The translations under genes were made by a program, and so were the position numbers. Below the pieces are notes generated by a model that saw nothing but the letters and a program-made list of their open reading frames with translations, was not told the origin of the DNA and did not search any database. A stretch of 64,000 nucleotides of DNA from Methanococcus aeolicus Nankai-3 (GTDB taxonomy: Archaea > AGJL01 > Methanococci > Methanococcales > Methanococcaceae): contig NC_009635.1 in the NCBI RefSeq assembly GCF_000017185.1, forward strand, positions 994,563 through 1,058,562, read 5' to 3'. Of this stretch, positions 20,016 to 28,924 are shown piece by piece; the stretch's first letter is position 1; every line of letters begins with the position of its first letter.

Positions 20016-20331
20016 CCTCGATTACTTCTTTTAAAATAAGTTTTTTTGAAAATCCCCCTCTTTCTTTGAATTTTTTATTTTTTATTTCTTTAACTTCATT
20101 AAGAGAAATCCCATAATATGTCCCAATAGCTTCGCAAACTTCTAAAATATCTGCTAACTCCTCAGAAGATGGATTTTCTTTAAACTCTTCAATTTCTTCT
20201 ATTAATTTATCATATAATCGGCCCATATATTCGTTATCCTCTGCAATATAAACCATTGGATTATGGCCGCTTTTTTCAATAATTTTTGGAATTTTATCTC
20301 TTACAAGTTTGTCATATATGGTTTTTTTCAT
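20008..20331 (-). CDS. MazG-like nucleotide pyrophosphohydrolase
   Basis: 107 residues. Begins YDKLVRDKIPKIIEKSG, the hallmark of the MazG-like all-alpha NTP pyrophosphatase subfamily, followed by LIEEIEEFKENPSSEELADILEVCEAI, which carries the metal-binding ExxE and (E/D)xxD. It would hydrolyse a non-canonical or signalling nucleotide triphosphate to monophosphate. First gene of a two-gene unit with the helicase-tail-like protein, overlapping by 8 bp. Such MazG-like proteins are often encoded beside or fused to defence helicases, which supports a link between the two genes. Confidence 0.85.
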   Translation of the reverse strand: MKKTIYDKLVRDKIPKIIEKSGHNPMVYIAEDNEYMGRLYDKLIEEIEEFKENPSSEELADILEVCEAIGTYYGISLNEVKEIKNKKFKERGGFSKKLILKEVIEDG

Positions 20332-20461
20332 ACTAATTCCCCCTCTTGAAAATTATAATGCTAATCCCAATTTCTATCAAACATATAATTATACAATATT
20401 ACGGCAAATACTGTAAGATGGCATAGAATATTAGAGAACCTCCGTTTCGAACGCCCAATAA

Positions 20462-21280
20462 TTATTGTTGTTTTAAATTATGATAAAAATCCCTTGAAGC
20501 TTCAAAAATCTTTATACACCTATCCCCAAACCTTTCAATATCTTTTAAAAACATTCCAAATTGAATATAATAAGAAATATATTTTGATTCGCATCCTTTT
20601 TCTGAAATTTTTTCTAAAATTGTATCTATTGTTTTATGGAGCTCCCCCTCCAACTCATAAATTTTATAGTTTGAAGTATTATTTCTCACCCTGTCCATGG
20701 CAAGTTCAAACATTTCTGTGATTATATTGAATAGGAGCTCCACATCATCATATAGTGGTTCATCTATTTTTAAACCATTTGTAATTTCCTCCGCAATATT
20801 GGAGATATAATCCCCACATCGTTCTATATTTGCGGCTATTACCGATAATCTCATAGATTGCTCCATAGGTAAATATCTTAAACTATTCATTTTAATAGAT
20901 ACTCCTATTTCCTCCTCCATTCTGTTTAATCTGTAATCTTGGGCTATTACTCCTTTTGCGGTTTCTATATCATTAATTTTTAAAGATTTATATGTTTTAT
21001 TTAAATTATATAAAACATTGTTTGCCATTTTTCCATATAACTCAATAATATTATTTAGTGGTTTATCCACATCATCATATAAATCAAGTTTTGATAATTT
21101 GTCCATATCTACTATGTAAGGATGCTTGATTATATCTTCATCTACTAATGGTTTTATTAATTTTGCCACATATCGCCTACTAATATTTAATTTTTCGGCT
21201 ATATCGTCCTGTGTTTCTGGTTCTGTTTCAATTATTATTTTTATAATTGCTACTAATGTTGCATCCTTTCCCCTAAGCAT
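20462..21280 (-). CDS. PhoU-domain regulator with N-terminal winged helix
   Basis: 272 residues. Residues 1-60 form a helix-turn-helix domain (TQDDIAEKLNISRRYVAKLIKPLVDEDII). Residues ~80-265 are two PhoU-like three-helix bundles; NRMEEEIG and AANIERCGDYISNIAEEI in the first and KDIERFGDRCIKIFE in the second are the metal-binding E(R)xGD repeats typical of PhoU. It probably represses phosphate transport genes, but no pst or pit gene is in this window. Single gene; the upstream neighbour is the ABC ATPase 105 bp away. Two GGAGCTCC octamers occur in the gene. Confidence 0.85.
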   Translation of the reverse strand: MLRGKDATLVAIIKIIIETEPETQDDIAEKLNISRRYVAKLIKPLVDEDIIKHPYIVDMDKLSKLDLYDDVDKPLNNIIELYGKMANNVLYNLNKTYKSLKINDIETAKGVIAQDYRLNRMEEEIGVSIKMNSLRYLPMEQSMRLSVIAANIERCGDYISNIAEEITNGLKIDEPLYDDVELLFNIITEMFELAMDRVRNNTSNYKIYELEGELHKTIDTILEKISEKGCESKYISYYIQFGMFLKDIERFGDRCIKIFEASRDFYHNLKQQ

Positions 21281-21385
21281 TTTATCTCCTATTATATTTT
21301 AATTATTTCATTATTTGTATTATTTATTTCATTTATTGTGTCATTTATCTATTATGTTGTTATGTTATTTATATATTTTTAATTT

Positions 21386-22162
21386 TTATTTTCCTCTGTT
21401 GTATGATTTCATTACTTCCTCTTTTAATATGGAAACTATTTTATTTTTATATTCTAAAAATTCGGGACTAGTTCTTTTTCGCGGTCTATCAATATCAATA
21501 TTTACAATATCTTTTATTTTCCCCGGTCTCGCCGACATAATTATAACTCTATCAGACAAATAAACAGCCTCCTCAACACTATGAGTAATAAAAACAACCG
21601 TTTTTTTATCTTTTTCCCATATTTTTAATAACTCATTTTGTAATATTACTCTGGTTTGAGTATCCAGAGCTCCAAAAGGTTCGTCCATCAAAACAATTTT
21701 TGGGTCATTTGCAAGAGTTCGAGCTATTGCCACTCTTTGTTGCATACCTCCACTTAATTCATATGGATAAGAATTTTCAAACTCCTCCAAACCTATCAAT
21801 TTTATAAAATTTTTTGCTATTTTATTTCTTTCCTCTTTTTTCATGCCTTTTATTTCTAATCCTAATGCTACATTGCCCAATACGGTTTTCCACGGCAATA
21901 GCGTATATTGCTGAAATACCATTCCCCTTTCTGCGTCTGGTTTTTCTATTTTATTTCCTTCAAGAATTAATGTTCCAGAAGTTGGTTTTTCAAGCCCTGC
22001 AATCATTCTTAATAATGTGGATTTTCCGCAACCACTAGGTCCCACAATGGATAAAAACTCATTGCTATTCACAGAAAAATTTACATCTTCAACGGCAACT
22101 ACTTCCTTTCGTTCGGTAATAAATTTTTTACCAACATTTCGGAGCTCCAACACAGCAGTCAT
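21386..22162 (-). CDS. ABC transporter ATPase, nitrate/sulfonate/taurine type
   Basis: 258 residues. Walker A GPSGCGKST (~40), Q-loop FQQYTLLPW, signature ELSGGMQQRVAIART, Walker B KIVLMDEPFGALD and the switch histidine ITHSVEEAV. The VFQQYTLLPWKTVLGNV segment is typical of the NitT/TauT subfamily (SsuB, TauB, NrtD). The start at ATG 22162 follows GGGTG; an upstream codon at 22174 would put the leader inside the protein. It lies 60 bp after the permease gene on the same strand. Substrate uncertain: organosulfonate, nitrate-like anions, or another small molecule. No periplasmic binding protein is encoded beside it. Confidence 0.9.
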   Translation of the reverse strand: MTAVLELRNVGKKFITERKEVVAVEDVNFSVNSNEFLSIVGPSGCGKSTLLRMIAGLEKPTSGTLILEGNKIEKPDAERGMVFQQYTLLPWKTVLGNVALGLEIKGMKKEERNKIAKNFIKLIGLEEFENSYPYELSGGMQQRVAIARTLANDPKIVLMDEPFGALDTQTRVILQNELLKIWEKDKKTVVFITHSVEEAVYLSDRVIIMSARPGKIKDIVNIDIDRPRKRTSPEFLEYKNKIVSILKEEVMKSYNRGK

Positions 22163-22222
22163 AAAAACACCCAATATATTATTTTATATTATTTTCATAT
22201 TTCATTATTATTTTATTTTTTA

Positions 22223-22987
22223 TCATTTCATCATTACTTTCCATTTAAAATATTTATCCTCGATATATCTTAATACTTTATCAAGTGTTAAACCAATCAA
22301 TCCTATTATAATCATAGATGCCACTACAATATCCATTCTACTTAACATATATGCATACATAATCAAATATCCAAGCCCTGCATCACTACCAGGCAACATC
22401 TCCGCCGCTACAACACACATCCAAGCTATGCCAGCCCCAATTCTTAAACCTGTTAATATACTTGGAGAAGAAGCCGGTATTATTATTTTTAAAAGTATGT
22501 CTTTTTGTTTTGCCCCTAAGGTTTGAGCTGAATCTATTAATATAGTTGGAACTCCTTTCACGCCTGCTATTGTATTTATTAATATCGGAAAAAATGCCCC
22601 AATAAATATAATAAACAACATCGAAGTCTCCCCTATTCCAAACCAAGCCAATGCCAATGGAACCCATGCAAGTGGTGGTATAGGTCTTAAAAGTTCTATT
22701 CCTGCATCAAAAAAATCCCTAATTGTTGAAAAATACCCCATTGATATACCAATAGGAACTGCAACAAGTCCTGCAATAAGAAATCCAGATACTACTCTTT
22801 TTATACTAATTATCGTATTATCCATTAAATTTATTCCCGTTCCAAGTATCGGCTGTTGTGGTGCCAACAATACCGACAAAACAGACTCAACCCTTGGTAA
22901 AATGATGGGATTATTTAACCATATTGCAATAATTTCCCAAAATATAATTCCAAGTAGTGGCAAAGATATATTTTTTAAGATTTTCAT
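22223..22987 (-). CDS. ABC transporter permease, nitrate/sulfonate/taurine type
   Basis: 254 residues with about six membrane segments: hydrophobic runs at ~7-27, ~65-85, ~100-130, ~180-200 and ~220-240. The EAA loop that contacts the ATPase is DSAQTLGAKQKDILLKIIIPAS (positions ~150-171), and RPIPPLAWVPLALAWFGIG is the typical SsuC/TauC motif. It forms the channel for the ATPase downstream (60 bp). The upstream 218 bp hold a tandem AT-rich repeat (GGTAATATAA units around 23080-23110) and no gene. Confidence 0.9.
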   Translation of the reverse strand: MKILKNISLPLLGIIFWEIIAIWLNNPIILPRVESVLSVLLAPQQPILGTGINLMDNTIISIKRVVSGFLIAGLVAVPIGISMGYFSTIRDFFDAGIELLRPIPPLAWVPLALAWFGIGETSMLFIIFIGAFFPILINTIAGVKGVPTILIDSAQTLGAKQKDILLKIIIPASSPSILTGLRIGAGIAWMCVVAAEMLPGSDAGLGYLIMYAYMLSRMDIVVASMIIIGLIGLTLDKVLRYIEDKYFKWKVMMK

Positions 22988-23205
22988 TAATATCTTCCTC
23001 TATATTAATGTGTTGATTATAATTTTTTTTAATATAAATATAAAATAATAATTATAATAAGATAGTATATTATAATATAAGATAATATAAGGTAATATAA
23101 GGTAATATAATACTATAATTATATAAAATATTATCTTATAAAACAAAAATAAGAATAAAATAATTAATAATAAAATAAAAATAAAAAATGGACTAAAAGA
23201 TATGA

Positions 23206-23790
23206 TTATATTGTTAAATAATATCTATCCTTTGGATTTGTATATATCGACAATACAAACATTGTAGTTGCTTTGTCAAGTTCTTTTAATGAATTTCCTT
23301 CTATAACATATACCCCATTGCTTTTTGATATTGTAGCCGTGCTGTTGCTTTTTGTTATTTTCACAATCATTGTTATCTTACTGTTTTTAATTTTATCAAT
23401 TTCAGATTGGTTGGTAAATACAGAGCTATCCACTATCTGCATATTATTTTTTACAAATGAATTGTAAAATTTCAATTTTGAAACCAAATCTATAATTGAA
23501 ACTCCCCCATCATTTTGCGAAATATTTGGGTCATATTCTATATATATTATTTTATTATTATTGTAATCGTTTTTTATGTCTTCAATATTTGTATTTACTA
23601 ATTTTGTAGTTAGTGCCTCCCCCACTGTGGTTCGGAGCTCCAACTGAATAGACTGATTATTCACATCGACAAATATTGTATTTTTGTCCCCATAATCATA
23701 TAGTGTGCTTTTCTTTTCTACACACGCTGCCATACTACCAATTAAAATAATTGATAATATTAATAACGATATTTTTTTTATTCCATTCAT
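23206..23790 (-). CDS. Hypothetical lipoprotein
   Basis: 194 residues. Signal peptide with lipobox (SMAAC, lipid-modified Cys at 23), so anchored on the outer face of the membrane. The rest has a mixed strand/helix pattern rich in Asn, Asp and Ile, with no motif I recognise. It is not of the size or pattern of an ABC solute-binding protein, but lies between aksA (37 bp upstream) and the ABC permease (218 bp downstream), so it could belong to either transcript. The ATG is preceded by GTGTGATGAA. Confidence 0.65.
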   Translation of the reverse strand: MNGIKKISLLILSIILIGSMAACVEKKSTLYDYGDKNTIFVDVNNQSIQLELRTTVGEALTTKLVNTNIEDIKNDYNNNKIIYIEYDPNISQNDGGVSIIDLVSKLKFYNSFVKNNMQIVDSSVFTNQSEIDKIKNSKITMIVKITKSNSTATISKSNGVYVIEGNSLKELDKATTMFVLSIYTNPKDRYYLTI

Positions 23791-23827
23791 TTCATCACAC
23801 GAATTTTTTAATTATAAAATGATTAAT

Positions 23828-24991
23828 TTATTGTTTATTTATTATATCTACTATTTTTATAAACATCTCATCGTCTATATCTTCCCCGCCTTCTCTGGTG
23901 GTTTTTACTTTTTTAACTAAATCCCATATTCTATCTTTTGGAACTTCTAAGCCAAGCTCTTTTAATTTTGATTCGACTGCACTACAACCAGAATGTTTTC
24001 CCAATACAATTTCTCGTTTTTGCCCGATTCTTTCCGGCAAAAATGGTTCATAAGTTAGTGGATTTTCAATTACTGCATCAACATGAATTCCGCTTTCATG
24101 ATAAAATACTTTATCCCCTACTATCGGCTTATTTACTGGTATTTTTATCCCCGAATAGTTTTCAACCATTGTCGATAATTCCTTTATTATTGAGATATTT
24201 AAATCAGTTTTTACATCATATAATACATTCATAGTTAATAGGAGCTCCTCCAAAGGTGCATTTCCAGCTCTTTCCCCAATTCCATTTACTGTGGTAGATG
24301 CTGCTTTTGCACCACCCAATAGTCCATAAATAGAATTTATTACGGCAAGTCCAAAATCATTATGGCAATGAACTCCAATATGTGCCTTTTTTAAATTATT
24401 GCTAAGTTCTGAACATATATATTGTATGGATTGTGGTGTTCCACAGCCCGTAGTATCTGCTATATGAACCCTATCTGCTCCGTGTTCCTCTGCATTTTTA
24501 TGAATTCTTACAAGGTCCTCAATTGGTGTCCTTGTAGCATCTTCAGCCGAAAAAGCTACAAATAGCCCGTGGTCTTTTGCATATTCCACTGCCTTCATTC
24601 CCATCTCTTCTACTTCCTCGATGCTTTTATGAAGTTTATATTTTAAATGAAGAGGAGAAGCTGCTATAAATGTAATAATCCCATCTACATCACAGGATAA
24701 TGCCTTATCAATATCTCCTTGTAGTGCCCGAGATAACGCCAATATTTCAGCGTTTAGTCCTTCGTTTGCTATTTTTTTTACATTTTCTATTTCTGATTTA
24801 GATACGGCTGGAAAACCTGCTTCAATCTGCTTTACCCCCAATTCATCTAATTTTTTAGCAATATCCAATTTTTGTTCCATTGAAAAACAAACTCCCGGAG
24901 TTTGCTCCCCATCTCTAAGTGTAGTATCATAAATATAGCAATCCTCCAAATTCAACTTTGGATTATATTGACAAACTTCTTTCCAATTCAT
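23828..24991 (-). CDS. aksA: Homocitrate synthase AksA (coenzyme B biosynthesis)
   Basis: 387 residues. DRE-TIM metallolyase family: DTTLRDGEQTPGV (~24), the metal-binding HCHND (~205) and STTVNGIGERAGNA (~235), followed by the C-terminal HESGIHVDAV subdomain. Closest in memory to Methanocaldococcus jannaschii AksA, which condenses acetyl-CoA with 2-oxoglutarate and repeats the elongation to C9 for the 7-mercaptoheptanoyl part of coenzyme B. The close homologues LeuA and CimA have longer regulatory domains, which are absent here. Leader GGTGAAATTAC. An adjacent lipoprotein gene follows after 37 bp. Confidence 0.92.
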   Translation of the reverse strand: MNWKEVCQYNPKLNLEDCYIYDTTLRDGEQTPGVCFSMEQKLDIAKKLDELGVKQIEAGFPAVSKSEIENVKKIANEGLNAEILALSRALQGDIDKALSCDVDGIITFIAASPLHLKYKLHKSIEEVEEMGMKAVEYAKDHGLFVAFSAEDATRTPIEDLVRIHKNAEEHGADRVHIADTTGCGTPQSIQYICSELSNNLKKAHIGVHCHNDFGLAVINSIYGLLGGAKAASTTVNGIGERAGNAPLEELLLTMNVLYDVKTDLNISIIKELSTMVENYSGIKIPVNKPIVGDKVFYHESGIHVDAVIENPLTYEPFLPERIGQKREIVLGKHSGCSAVESKLKELGLEVPKDRIWDLVKKVKTTREGGEDIDDEMFIKIVDIINKQ

Positions 24992-25142
24992 GTAATTTCA
25001 CCAGTAAATAGTATAGTAATAAAATATAATTTATAATAATTTATAATAGTAATATATAATAATATAAATATATATGGCAATAGTAATTATTATTTAACTA
25101 TAAAACTCTGTTATTTATGGTTGAGCATATAAATTATAAAAT

Positions 25143-25162
25143 AGGGAGCTCCGGAGCTCCCT
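25143..25162. terminator. 20-bp perfect palindrome made from two fused GGAGCTCC octamers
   Basis: AGGGAGCTCCGGAGCTCCCT is perfectly self-complementary and lies in the gap between the two minus-strand genes aksA and the marker-3 gene, downstream of the latter. As RNA it would form a GC-rich hairpin followed on the minus strand by an AT-rich stretch, so it could act as a terminator; it may equally be just a double copy of the octamer. Confidence 0.35.
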
Positions 25163-25230
25163 TATATTTTGGATTTTGACCAACACCATATAATTATAAT
25201 ATGATAAATAAAATATGCCGTGGCATTATT

Positions 25231-26736
25231 TTATTGATTAACTTCTAAAAAATAAACCCTATCCTTTGCCCTTAATTTTTTAATAATCTCTCCATTTTCA
25301 ACCACTTTTCCCACAATATTTGTTCCCTCAAACGATTCTCCCGTAGGTCCAAATTTATCGTTGGAGCTCAACCTGATACCAATATATCCCTTATATCTTT
25401 TTGCCATGTTTGTAATAGCAATAACTCCTTCGGGACATCCTGTTTCTTCATTTGGTATGTTTTCAGGCAATAGTCCTTTTGCATATTCTTCATTTTTATC
25501 AAACATTACCATATCTCCATGTTTGAAATTAATAGGAAGAGAACCAACTTTCTGAGTTGTCAAACCCGTCATTTTTCTGAAATACCATGCGGACACTGGT
25601 GCCTTTTCATCATATATTTCTATTTTAATTATTTTATTTTCTGGAATTCCTTTTGTAATTACTTCTTTTGATTTCAATATATCCATTGTATATTTTGGAG
25701 TTTGTTCTATAATTATATCGTTGGGGGCTCCCTCCATAGTATGATTAATACCATATTTCTCAAATAATTTCTTTGCTTCCTCGTTGGTTTTTCCTATTAC
25801 TGTTAATCTCTCAGGAGTGGATATTGTTGTAATAATTCCGCCCTCTGAAAAATCAAGGAGCTCCATTCCTTTTGTAATTTTTCCAACTGCTGTATGAGAT
25901 AAAGAGGAGGTTCTATTTTCTTTATATACAAATACCTTACCGATACCTTCTCCAATGTTCCTAACTGTTATGGTTCCCCTATCTCTATCTTTAAGATTTT
26001 CCTCATCCATTTTTAAGGTCTGCAATCTACAATCTGCTATATATGTGTTTGTATGTTCTGAAGCCTCAATATATCCACTTTCCATAATTGCCAGAACATG
26101 CTCAACAGCTTTTGAAGGTCCCTCCAATTCTGCCTCACAATATGTAAATATTTTCCAATCATCTTCTAATTTTGTATTTAAATCTGTTGTCAATAGGTAG
26201 TCAATTTTTTCTCTTGACTCCATTATTGGTTCTATGGATATTATTTTATCCTCAGTAGTTAATTTAGGCAATATTCTTTTTCCACCAATTAACTCCCCAA
26301 TTTTTGGATTTCTCAATCCTTGGGCTTCTGTTGCATCTTTTTTAATAAATATAAGATGTCCTTCTGTTTTATCAAATCCCGAAATACTTAATGCCACATC
26401 ATATTTTTTAAATTTATATGGTTCCTTTACAACATCCAAATCAATTGTAATGGCCCCAAATGCCACATCCAATGGACTTTTCCACCTTAGGTTTTTACCC
26501 TCCAATAATGAATAATTTTTATTCCAAAAATCAACTGATTCATTATTTTCAGTTATTCCTACAATCATAACTCCTTTTGTGGTGGTTATCTTGTATTTTT
26601 TTGATTCTTTTTCGGTTTCTTTTTTTATACCTCGTATAATGGCAATATTTGAGTTTTCCAAGTGTGGCTCATTTTCAATTACCTCCTTTAATACATCCCC
26701 TGATTTTATATTTCCATTAACTAATACTTTTGCCAT
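25231..26736 (-). CDS. Methanogenesis marker protein 3 (UPF0288), MCR-activation-associated
   Basis: 501 residues. It matches my memory of the UPF0288/TIGR03268 family confined to methanogens: start MAKVLVNG, central AFGAITIDLDV and SRE regions, C-terminal segment NFKHGDMVMFDKNEEYAKGLLPEN and cyclophilin-like GYIGIRLSSNDKFGPTGESFEGTNIVG. Family members co-purify with the ATP-dependent activation complex of methyl-coenzyme M reductase (with McrC and markers 7 and 17). Cytoplasmic. The start follows GGGCGTGATAAC. It is monocistronic here, with no mcr gene in the window. Confidence 0.85.
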   Translation of the reverse strand: MAKVLVNGNIKSGDVLKEVIENEPHLENSNIAIIRGIKKETEKESKKYKITTTKGVMIVGITENNESVDFWNKNYSLLEGKNLRWKSPLDVAFGAITIDLDVVKEPYKFKKYDVALSISGFDKTEGHLIFIKKDATEAQGLRNPKIGELIGGKRILPKLTTEDKIISIEPIMESREKIDYLLTTDLNTKLEDDWKIFTYCEAELEGPSKAVEHVLAIMESGYIEASEHTNTYIADCRLQTLKMDEENLKDRDRGTITVRNIGEGIGKVFVYKENRTSSLSHTAVGKITKGMELLDFSEGGIITTISTPERLTVIGKTNEEAKKLFEKYGINHTMEGAPNDIIIEQTPKYTMDILKSKEVITKGIPENKIIKIEIYDEKAPVSAWYFRKMTGLTTQKVGSLPINFKHGDMVMFDKNEEYAKGLLPENIPNEETGCPEGVIAITNMAKRYKGYIGIRLSSNDKFGPTGESFEGTNIVGKVVENGEIIKKLRAKDRVYFLEVNQ

Positions 26737-26939
26737 GTTATCACGCCCTACTATGATATATTTATATATGAGGATTATATATAAAATAATATAAAATAAT
26801 AATTAAATGAAATAATAATTATTATATGCTATTATAATTTTAGATTTATAAATAGATATTCTTTTTTAATATTTGGTTATTCGTTATAGAATTATACGAT
26901 TATAAATTTCATAGTATTATCCAATATTAACTAATATTT

Positions 26940-27128
26940 ATAGTATGTTCGAAAAGCCTTACAGTAAAACTTAGAGGTAAAAACTTTTTGTTTTTACTAC
27001 TTCGGTAATTAGTAAATCTTTGATTTACTTAACTTTGGTTTGGCAATTTATTTACCCGACCTTTGGTTTAGCTAATCTATGATTAGCTTAACAAATTCCT
27101 TTGGAATTTGACTTTTCGAATGCCCTAT
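26940..27128. repeat. Terminal-inverted-repeat element, family B, with internal mini-hairpins
   Basis: The ends are ATAGTATGTTCGAAAAG and, inverted, ATAGGGCATTCGAAAAG. Inside lie three short hairpins in a row: AGTAAATC/GATTTACT, GCTAATC/GATTAGC and CAAATTCC/GGAATTTG. No coding frame. It occupies the middle of the 470-bp gap before the YhbY-like gene. Confidence 0.65.
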
Positions 27129-27207
27129 AATCTCTATTTACATTTAAATTTATTATGGATTATAACATATAAATATAAATTATTAAATTTAAACTATGTG
27201 TGATATT

Positions 27208-27606
27208 ATGAATAATGAAGATGTAAAAAAAATAATTGAAAAAAGATTGACCTCTAAAGCTAAAAAAATGCTTAGGGCGAAATCCCACAGTATAACTCCT
27301 GTTGTATGGGTTGGAAAAGAAGGAACTGACAAAGTAATATTGGAGGTAAAAAGACAGATTAAAGATAGGGGGCTCATTAAAATAAAAATAAGACATGGAG
27401 CATTAGACGCCGAAGACAAAACCGATATTGCTGAAAAAATAGCCAATGAAACCAATTCCGAAATAGTGAGTTTAGTTGGTAATGTGATTACATTATTTAA
27501 ACCGAGAGAAGGTTGGACAAGATATAATACTACAAAACCTAAAAAAGAATACATTGAACAATTTGAGAAATTTAGAAAAGATAGATTGTTTAAAGGTAGG
27601 CGATAA
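27208..27606 (+). CDS. CRM-domain (YhbY-like) RNA-binding protein
   Basis: 132 residues. The CRM/YhbY fold shows as LTSKAKKMLRAKSHSITPVVWVGKEGTDKVI, then KDRGLIKIKIRHG and IANETNSEIVSLVGNVITLFKP, with the GxxG (KEGT) RNA-binding loop. YhbY associates with the large ribosomal subunit precursor. The start at ATG 27208 follows TGTGATATT; an upstream in-frame ATG at 27196 would place that leader inside the gene. It heads the translation-related cluster that continues with S19e, although 400 bp and a repeat element separate them. Confidence 0.88.
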   Translation: MNNEDVKKIIEKRLTSKAKKMLRAKSHSITPVVWVGKEGTDKVILEVKRQIKDRGLIKIKIRHGALDAEDKTDIAEKIANETNSEIVSLVGNVITLFKPREGWTRYNTTKPKKEYIEQFEKFRKDRLFKGRR

Positions 27607-27769
27607 ACTTTTTGAACACCCATAAATAGGCAATAGAAAATAATATATATAGGTTATATAGATTATAATAAAGATTGCCCGGTTGAAGGATTTTAATATA
27701 TGTCGATATATTATTTTATCCTATTTTATCTATCTATAAACACGATTAAGAGTTACAAAAATTAAAAAT

Positions 27770-27882
27770 ATAGTTAATCTTCAATCACTGCCCATAATCT
27801 GTCCTAAATTATTATATTTTTACCATTATGATAATTGGAGTTTAATAGGCAGATTATACGAAAACGGTCGAAGATTGACTAT
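27770..27882. repeat. Terminal-inverted-repeat element, family A (copy 3)
   Basis: The left end ATAGTTAATCTTCAATCACT and right end, inverted, ATAGTCAATCTTCGACCGTT agree at most of 20 positions. It lies in the 398-bp gap between the YhbY-like gene and S19e. Nothing else is visible in the gap apart from AT-rich DNA. Confidence 0.65.
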
Positions 27883-28005
27883 GGTATAAAAATTTTCATA
27901 TTATAAAATATATGAAAAATTTAATATACATTATATAAAAGATATCTCAGGAAAGTAAAAAAAATAAAAAACAATTAAAATCTAATAACAATAAGGTGAT
28001 ATTTA

Positions 28006-28452
28006 ATGGTAACTGTATTTGATGTTCCCCCAACAAAATTAATTGAAAATATTGCAGAAAAATTAAAAGAAATGAATATAGAAGAGCCTACATGGGCATC
28101 TTTTGTAAAAACAGGAACCCACAAAGAAAGACAGCCAGATAATGACGACTGGTGGTATGTAAGATGTGCAGCATTATTAAGAAAAGTATATACAAACGGA
28201 CCTGTGGGTATTGAATCTTTAAGAAGTGCCTACGGAGGAAGAAAAAATAAAGGACACAAACCAGAGAAATTCGTAAAAGGTAGTGGTAATGTATTAAGAA
28301 CTGCTTTAAAAGCATTGGAAAAAGCAGAGTTAATAACAAAAACCCCAGAAGGAAGAGCAATAGCTCCAAAAGGTCAGTCCTTAGCAGATAATGCTGCAAA
28401 AGAAGTTATGGATAACATGGTAAAAGAGAATCCTGCCTTATCCAAATACTAA
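28006..28452 (+). CDS. rps19e: 30S ribosomal protein S19e
   Basis: 148 residues, normal length. Typical features: PTWASFVKTGTHKERQPDNDDWWYVRCAALLRKVY, then GPVGIESLRSAYGG and a lysine-rich RKNKGHKPEKFVKGSGN loop. It is a small-subunit head protein needed for late 30S maturation. AAGGTGATA lies before the ATG. It is followed at 81 bp by the PDCD5-family gene, the conserved archaeal neighbour. Confidence 0.97.
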   Translation: MVTVFDVPPTKLIENIAEKLKEMNIEEPTWASFVKTGTHKERQPDNDDWWYVRCAALLRKVYTNGPVGIESLRSAYGGRKNKGHKPEKFVKGSGNVLRTALKALEKAELITKTPEGRAIAPKGQSLADNAAKEVMDNMVKENPALSKY

Positions 28453-28532
28453 TTAACTATTTGTAGTCATATTTGGCTTAAATATAATAAATACACTACC
28501 TACCCACATATTTCTTTCCTTAGGTGAGGCTT

Positions 28533-28892
28533 ATGGATATCGAAGAAATAAAAAGGCAGAAAATGATGGAGCTCCAACAGCAACAAGCTCAGGGAGCTCC
28601 CAATCCTGAGGAGATTCAGCAGCAACAGGAACAGGAGCGAGCGGCGTATGAAGCTCAAAAAAAGCAAATTATGAAAAAAATCCTTTCAGAAGAAGCTAGA
28701 CATAGATTGTCCAATATAAAAATGGTTAAACCAGAATTTGCCGAACAAGTAGAAATGCAATTAATACAATTAGCTCAATCTGGTAGATTGCCAATACCTG
28801 TATCCGATGAATATTTTAAAACTCTTCTTGATCAACTATATACTATGGGAAGTGCCAAGAAGAAAAGAGATATAAAATTTGTTAGAAAATAA
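28533..28892 (+). CDS. DNA-binding protein of the PDCD5/TFAR19 family
   Basis: 119 residues. An N-terminal Gln/Glu-rich helix (ELQQQQAQGAPNPEEIQQQQ) is followed by the three-helix core ILSEEARHRLSNIKMVKPEFAEQVEMQLIQLAQSGRLP and a basic C-terminal tail KKKRDIKFVRK. Archaeal members bind DNA, and a role with ribosome-associated functions is suspected from gene order. The start is set at ATG 28533, after GGTGAGGCTT; a GTG three codons earlier overlaps that leader. Two GGAGCTCC octamers lie in the first 70 bp of the gene. Confidence 0.92.
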   Translation: MDIEEIKRQKMMELQQQQAQGAPNPEEIQQQQEQERAAYEAQKKQIMKKILSEEARHRLSNIKMVKPEFAEQVEMQLIQLAQSGRLPIPVSDEYFKTLLDQLYTMGSAKKKRDIKFVRK

Positions 28893-28924
28893 ATAAATAT
28901 ATAAATATATAATATTTCGATACA

